DNA of 64,000 nt from the NCBI RefSeq assembly GCF_000026945.1, contig NC_012864.1:62001-126000 (forward strand), given 5' to 3'. The DNA is from Candida dubliniensis CD36 (Eukaryota; Ascomycota; Pichiomycetes; Serinales; Debaryomycetaceae). This document shows, piece after piece, positions 61,104 through 64,000 of the stretch (position 1 is its first letter; each line of letters starts with the position of its first letter). A program made the translations under genes and the position numbers. The notes beneath the pieces are model-generated. The model saw only the letters and a list, made by a program, of their open reading frames with translations, was not told the DNA's origin and did not search any database.

Positions 61104-63173
61104 ACTAAACTAAATTAAATTAAATTAAAAAAAAAAAAAAACAAAAAACAAAAATAAAAACAAAATCATTTAAATCTAGATCAGTTTTCCTTTTTAATAA
61201 TGATTCAAACCGAATCAAGTGTTTTTTGATTCTTTCTTTTTGATTTTTTTTTTTTTAATTTAAAAAAATTTAAAAAATTTCAATCTTTGAATCTTTTCTT
61301 CTCTTTTCTTGTCATTCTCTTTCATTCTGCATTTCTTGGTTTTCAAATTCAATTCAAATCCTTGCATATTATCATATCATCTACGGTCTACATCTACAGA
61401 TTCTAACATTATCTTAGTTTGTAGCATATAATTTTTGCACTTGAAAATATTCTCATTTTACAGGGGGATAAATAAATAAATCTTCCCTCCCCTCCCCCAA
61501 CACTAAAGGATATTTTGGGAGAGAAAAGAAAAAAAAAATACTATTAACAAAGAGATCTCACTTTTAACAAACTCAATATATTATCTTCAACTTTGGTTTG
61601 AATCAATTACCATAATCCCAACAACTCAACTCAACTGAACTCAACTCAACTCAACTCTTTATATTAGATTTTGTTTTTGTTTTTGTTTTTGTTTTTGTCA
61701 ATTAAGAAGTGTTTTTTGGAGAAAACTGCTTAAAAAAAAAGGGAGAAAAAAAATTTTTTTTATCTTTTATTTTTTTTCGCACCCTAGCAACCATCACACG
61801 CGTACCCTTCCAACGAAAAACTTGAACAATCAAGACCTGATTGGAAATCTGTGTGCCGCCGCCGCCGCCACTCCCCCCCAACTACCACTACCCAGAAATC
61901 CGCCAATCCGCCGATCCGCCGATCCGCCGACCAACCAATTGACTGACTCAAACACCAAACATCAAGAACTCCCCCTCCCCTTCCCCCTCCTCCCCCCCAA
62001 AAGAAAAAAAAACTGCAATTTTTTTTTTTTTAGGTAATTATTACCCAATTCGGATTTTAGTGAACGGTTGTTTGAGTTTATTGTCATTCGATTACAATTA
62101 TTAAAGAAAATCACAAACCAAACCAAACTAAACCTAACCAAAATTTACCTAAATAATATTACACAAAAAAGAGAAACACCATTACTACTACTACTACTGT
62201 TACAACGACACACCAAAAGTAACACATCCAATATTATTATCAACATTGTAACAGGAAAGTGGTTACTTAATATAATCTGTCTTGTTTTCTTCTTTTTCAA
62301 TTCAATTCAACATAAACTACCATCATATTATTAAAGAGATCTTCTTCTTCTTTTTTTTTTTTTTTTTGTTTTGGGGATCATCTAATAATTCTTTTTTTCT
62401 TCTTCTTCTTTTCTTAATTTCTTGAGACAAATTAGAAAGTGGCAATTACTTAACTATTGAATTATACTTCACAAAACTTATTATTCTAATTATAATTGAA
62501 AATATTTTTGTCACGCTTCTAAAACAAAAAACAAAAAACAAAAAAACAAAAAAAAAAAATTTTATTTTTATTAATATTATTAATATTAATATTAATATTG
62601 ATATTATTGAATTTTTTTGGGCAACACAACACTTGATTTGGAACACACATACACTTTTATACCCACCCATAACACATACATACATAATATTTCTAAATTG
62701 AATTCAGAATTCAGAATTCAAATTTTATTCTTTTTTCGGGTTATTTATTTTCCAATTTCAATTTCGATTTCAATTTCCAACATTTCCAACATTTCCAACA
62801 TTTTCAACATTTCCAACTGAAATTCCAATTTATTATCATTGTCAAAAAAAAAACAACCAAAATTTCACTATTTTGCATACTTTCACCTCCCGCCCGACCC
62901 CCCCCTCCCCCCCCCTTTCATATATATTTTTATTTTTTTTTTTTTTTGGGTTCCATATTTTTTTAAAATTTCATAGTTTCACTTTGGGGGTTTTCAACTA
63001 ATTACTATCTAATATATTTTAGACCCTTATCATCTACTACTACTACTACTACTACTACTACACACAATCTACAAATAAATATTTAAACATTTCATAAACA
63101 ATTTTTTTATACATTCAAGTGTCTCCCAAAATTAAAAAAAAAAAAAAACCTTTCAATATCAACAAATTTAAAA

Positions 63174-64000
63174 ATGAATCAACTACCAGATCAAAACAAC
63201 ACAGAAAACTCCAATGACAACACTACCAATACTACCACACAAGATGCAACTGATAACTCAACCAACAACCAAAGAAATATCACTGAAGTTACCATGGAAG
63301 AAGTTGCAAATCATGTGAGAAACCCCCAACGAATAAAATTGTCCAATGACGATATAAAATTGGTTTTATTCTTAATTGTTAGAGTAAAACCATTCAAATA
63401 TATTGGGTATCGGAAGGCAACTCAAAGTCAAAGGTGGACACGTATTCAACGAGAGTTTTATGTTCTTAAAAGTAAAGCAGTAAAAAACAAGAATTTTGTT
63501 GTTCCAACAGTTCGAACTTTACAACGACAATTAGATACTGCAAATAAAAAAACCGCATTTAAATTAAGAACTCTCACAAAAAATGGTGTTACAACAAGAA
63601 AACATCATGAAATTCCTAATACACTTGAAGAAATTAATCAAGATGAACATTATCAATATAAGCATATTAATCTGAACAGTACAATTGAAGAATTAGAAAC
63701 TGCTGTTTTTGAATTACAAGAATTAAGTGATAGAATTAGACATTTAATTATTCAAACTAATAATGTAATTCTTCCAGATCAACAACCTGAAGAATCACTA
63801 GTAGAACCATCAGTAGAACAAGATCAAACAGTTCAATCATTACCACAAGAAATTTCAAATACTACTACATCTACATCTACATCTACATTTTATCCAACCA
63901 TCCAAAATATGATTCATATGAATAATGATGAAGAGCCAAATTCTACTCCTACTCCTGCTACTACTAATACTACTACTACTACTCCTGCTACTAATACTAC
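63174..64000 (+). CDS. Unrecognised N/T-rich protein, possible DNA-binding (3' end outside window)
   Basis: The ATG at 63,174 opens a frame to the window edge (at least 275 codons). Residues 1-40 are Asn/Thr/Gln-rich. Residues about 48-130 look folded: RNPQRIKLSNDDIKLVLF, then IVRVKPFKYIG, SQRWTRIQREFYVLKSKAV, VPTVRTLQRQLDTANKKTAF and LRTLTKNGV. The W-x-x-I-Q-x-x-F pattern among basic helices recalls Myb/trihelix-type DNA-binding domains. A predicted helix IEELETAVFELQELSDRIRHL (split: IEELETAVFE, LQELSDRIRHL; about 172-192) could be a coiled coil. The tail is Thr/Pro/Ser-rich. A 6-kb upstream region fits a regulator. I do not recognise the family; function is inference only. Confidence 0.7.
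   Translation, partial: MNQLPDQNNTENSNDNTTNTTTQDATDNSTNNQRNITEVTMEEVANHVRNPQRIKLSNDDIKLVLFLIVRVKPFKYIGYRKATQSQRWTRIQREFYVLKSKAVKNKNFVVPTVRTLQRQLDTANKKTAFKLRTLTKNGVTTRKHHEIPNTLEEINQDEHYQYKHINLNSTIEELETAVFELQELSDRIRHLIIQTNNVILPDQQPEESLVEPSVEQDQTVQSLPQEISNTTTSTSTSTFYPTIQNMIHMNNDEEPNSTPTPATTNTTTTTPATNT

Larger units (their letters stand above)
57128..63173. other. 6.0-kb ORF-free, microsatellite-rich upstream region
   Basis: NAM7 3' flank and probable extended promoter/leader of the gene at 63,174. It contains a dense set of simple repeats: AATC (57,313-57,344), TTA (57,411-57,439), GAC (59,891-59,943), a CAGTA/CAGCA mix (60,517-60,563), ACTAG (61,064-61,103), AACTC (61,622-61,658) and a GCC/CCGAT-rich patch (61,855-61,930), plus poly-A/T and poly-C/G runs. 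No ORF looks coding and no tRNA or snRNA was recognised. Very long upstream regions in Candida are typical of regulatory genes. Confidence 0.65.

Noticed and set aside
57128..63173. tRNA, snRNA or telomerase-RNA gene in the 6-kb upstream region
   Set aside because: No B-box/acceptor pairing or known template motif found by eye; a covariance-model search would be needed to exclude it fully.

Overview
This window is nuclear DNA of a CUG-clade yeast, most likely Candida albicans or a very close relative. The evidence is a tRNA-Ser with a CAG anticodon and G33, short spliceosomal introns starting GTATGT, AT-rich intergenic DNA full of homopolymers and microsatellites, Q/N-rich proteins, and a gene set recognisable as yeast (COF1, MET14, SEC14, SMC4, NAM7) plus Candida-type members (EIP1-like securin, IFG3-like D-amino-acid oxidase). 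CTG codons should be read mainly as serine, so any protein quoted with the standard code has Leu in place of Ser at those sites. The species and chromosome are inferred from gene content, not from a search.

Layout. 1-7.3 kb: 5' part of NUC1 (cut by the window edge), DUS4, SMC4, RPA14 and a mitochondrial bL34 gene. 7.4-19.0 kb: the giant lipid-transfer gene CSF1, the securin candidate EIP1 and an XDJ1-type Hsp40. 19.0-25.7 kb: a 6.6-kb region without credible genes. It holds a regular but sequence-degenerate 71-bp tandem array (about 21.7-22.75 kb, traces to about 22.9 kb) and is flanked by short inverted arms (19,088-19,148 and 25,296-25,369). 25.7 kb: the CUG-decoding tRNA-Ser. 26.9-35.5 kb: COF1 with two introns (the first coding exon is only the ATG), a CENP-B/Tc5-type HTH Q-rich protein, a small unknown gene and a tail-anchored coiled-coil protein. 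37-45 kb: MRP17, MET14 with a Cbf1-type site, DID4/VPS2, a peroxisomal D-amino-acid oxidase with one intron, a Fet3-type multicopper ferroxidase and a KRE6/SKN1-type glucan-synthesis protein. 46-57 kb: SEC14, BUD2 and NAM7/UPF1. 57.1-63.2 kb: about 6 kb of ORF-free, microsatellite-rich DNA upstream of an unrecognised gene that runs off the right edge.

The genes are independent eukaryotic units, not operons. Several pairs are convergent with very short 3' gaps (DUS4/SMC4, bL34m/CSF1, EIP1/XDJ1, MET14/DID4); others share divergent promoters (RPA14/bL34m, CSF1/EIP1, MRP17/MET14, BUD2/NAM7). The strongest unexplained signal is the 71-bp array inside the inverted-arm-bounded gene desert. I found no protein-coding or known-RNA explanation for it. 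Centromere-like or neocentromere-competent DNA, a decayed satellite or mobile element, and a long non-coding transcript are all open.
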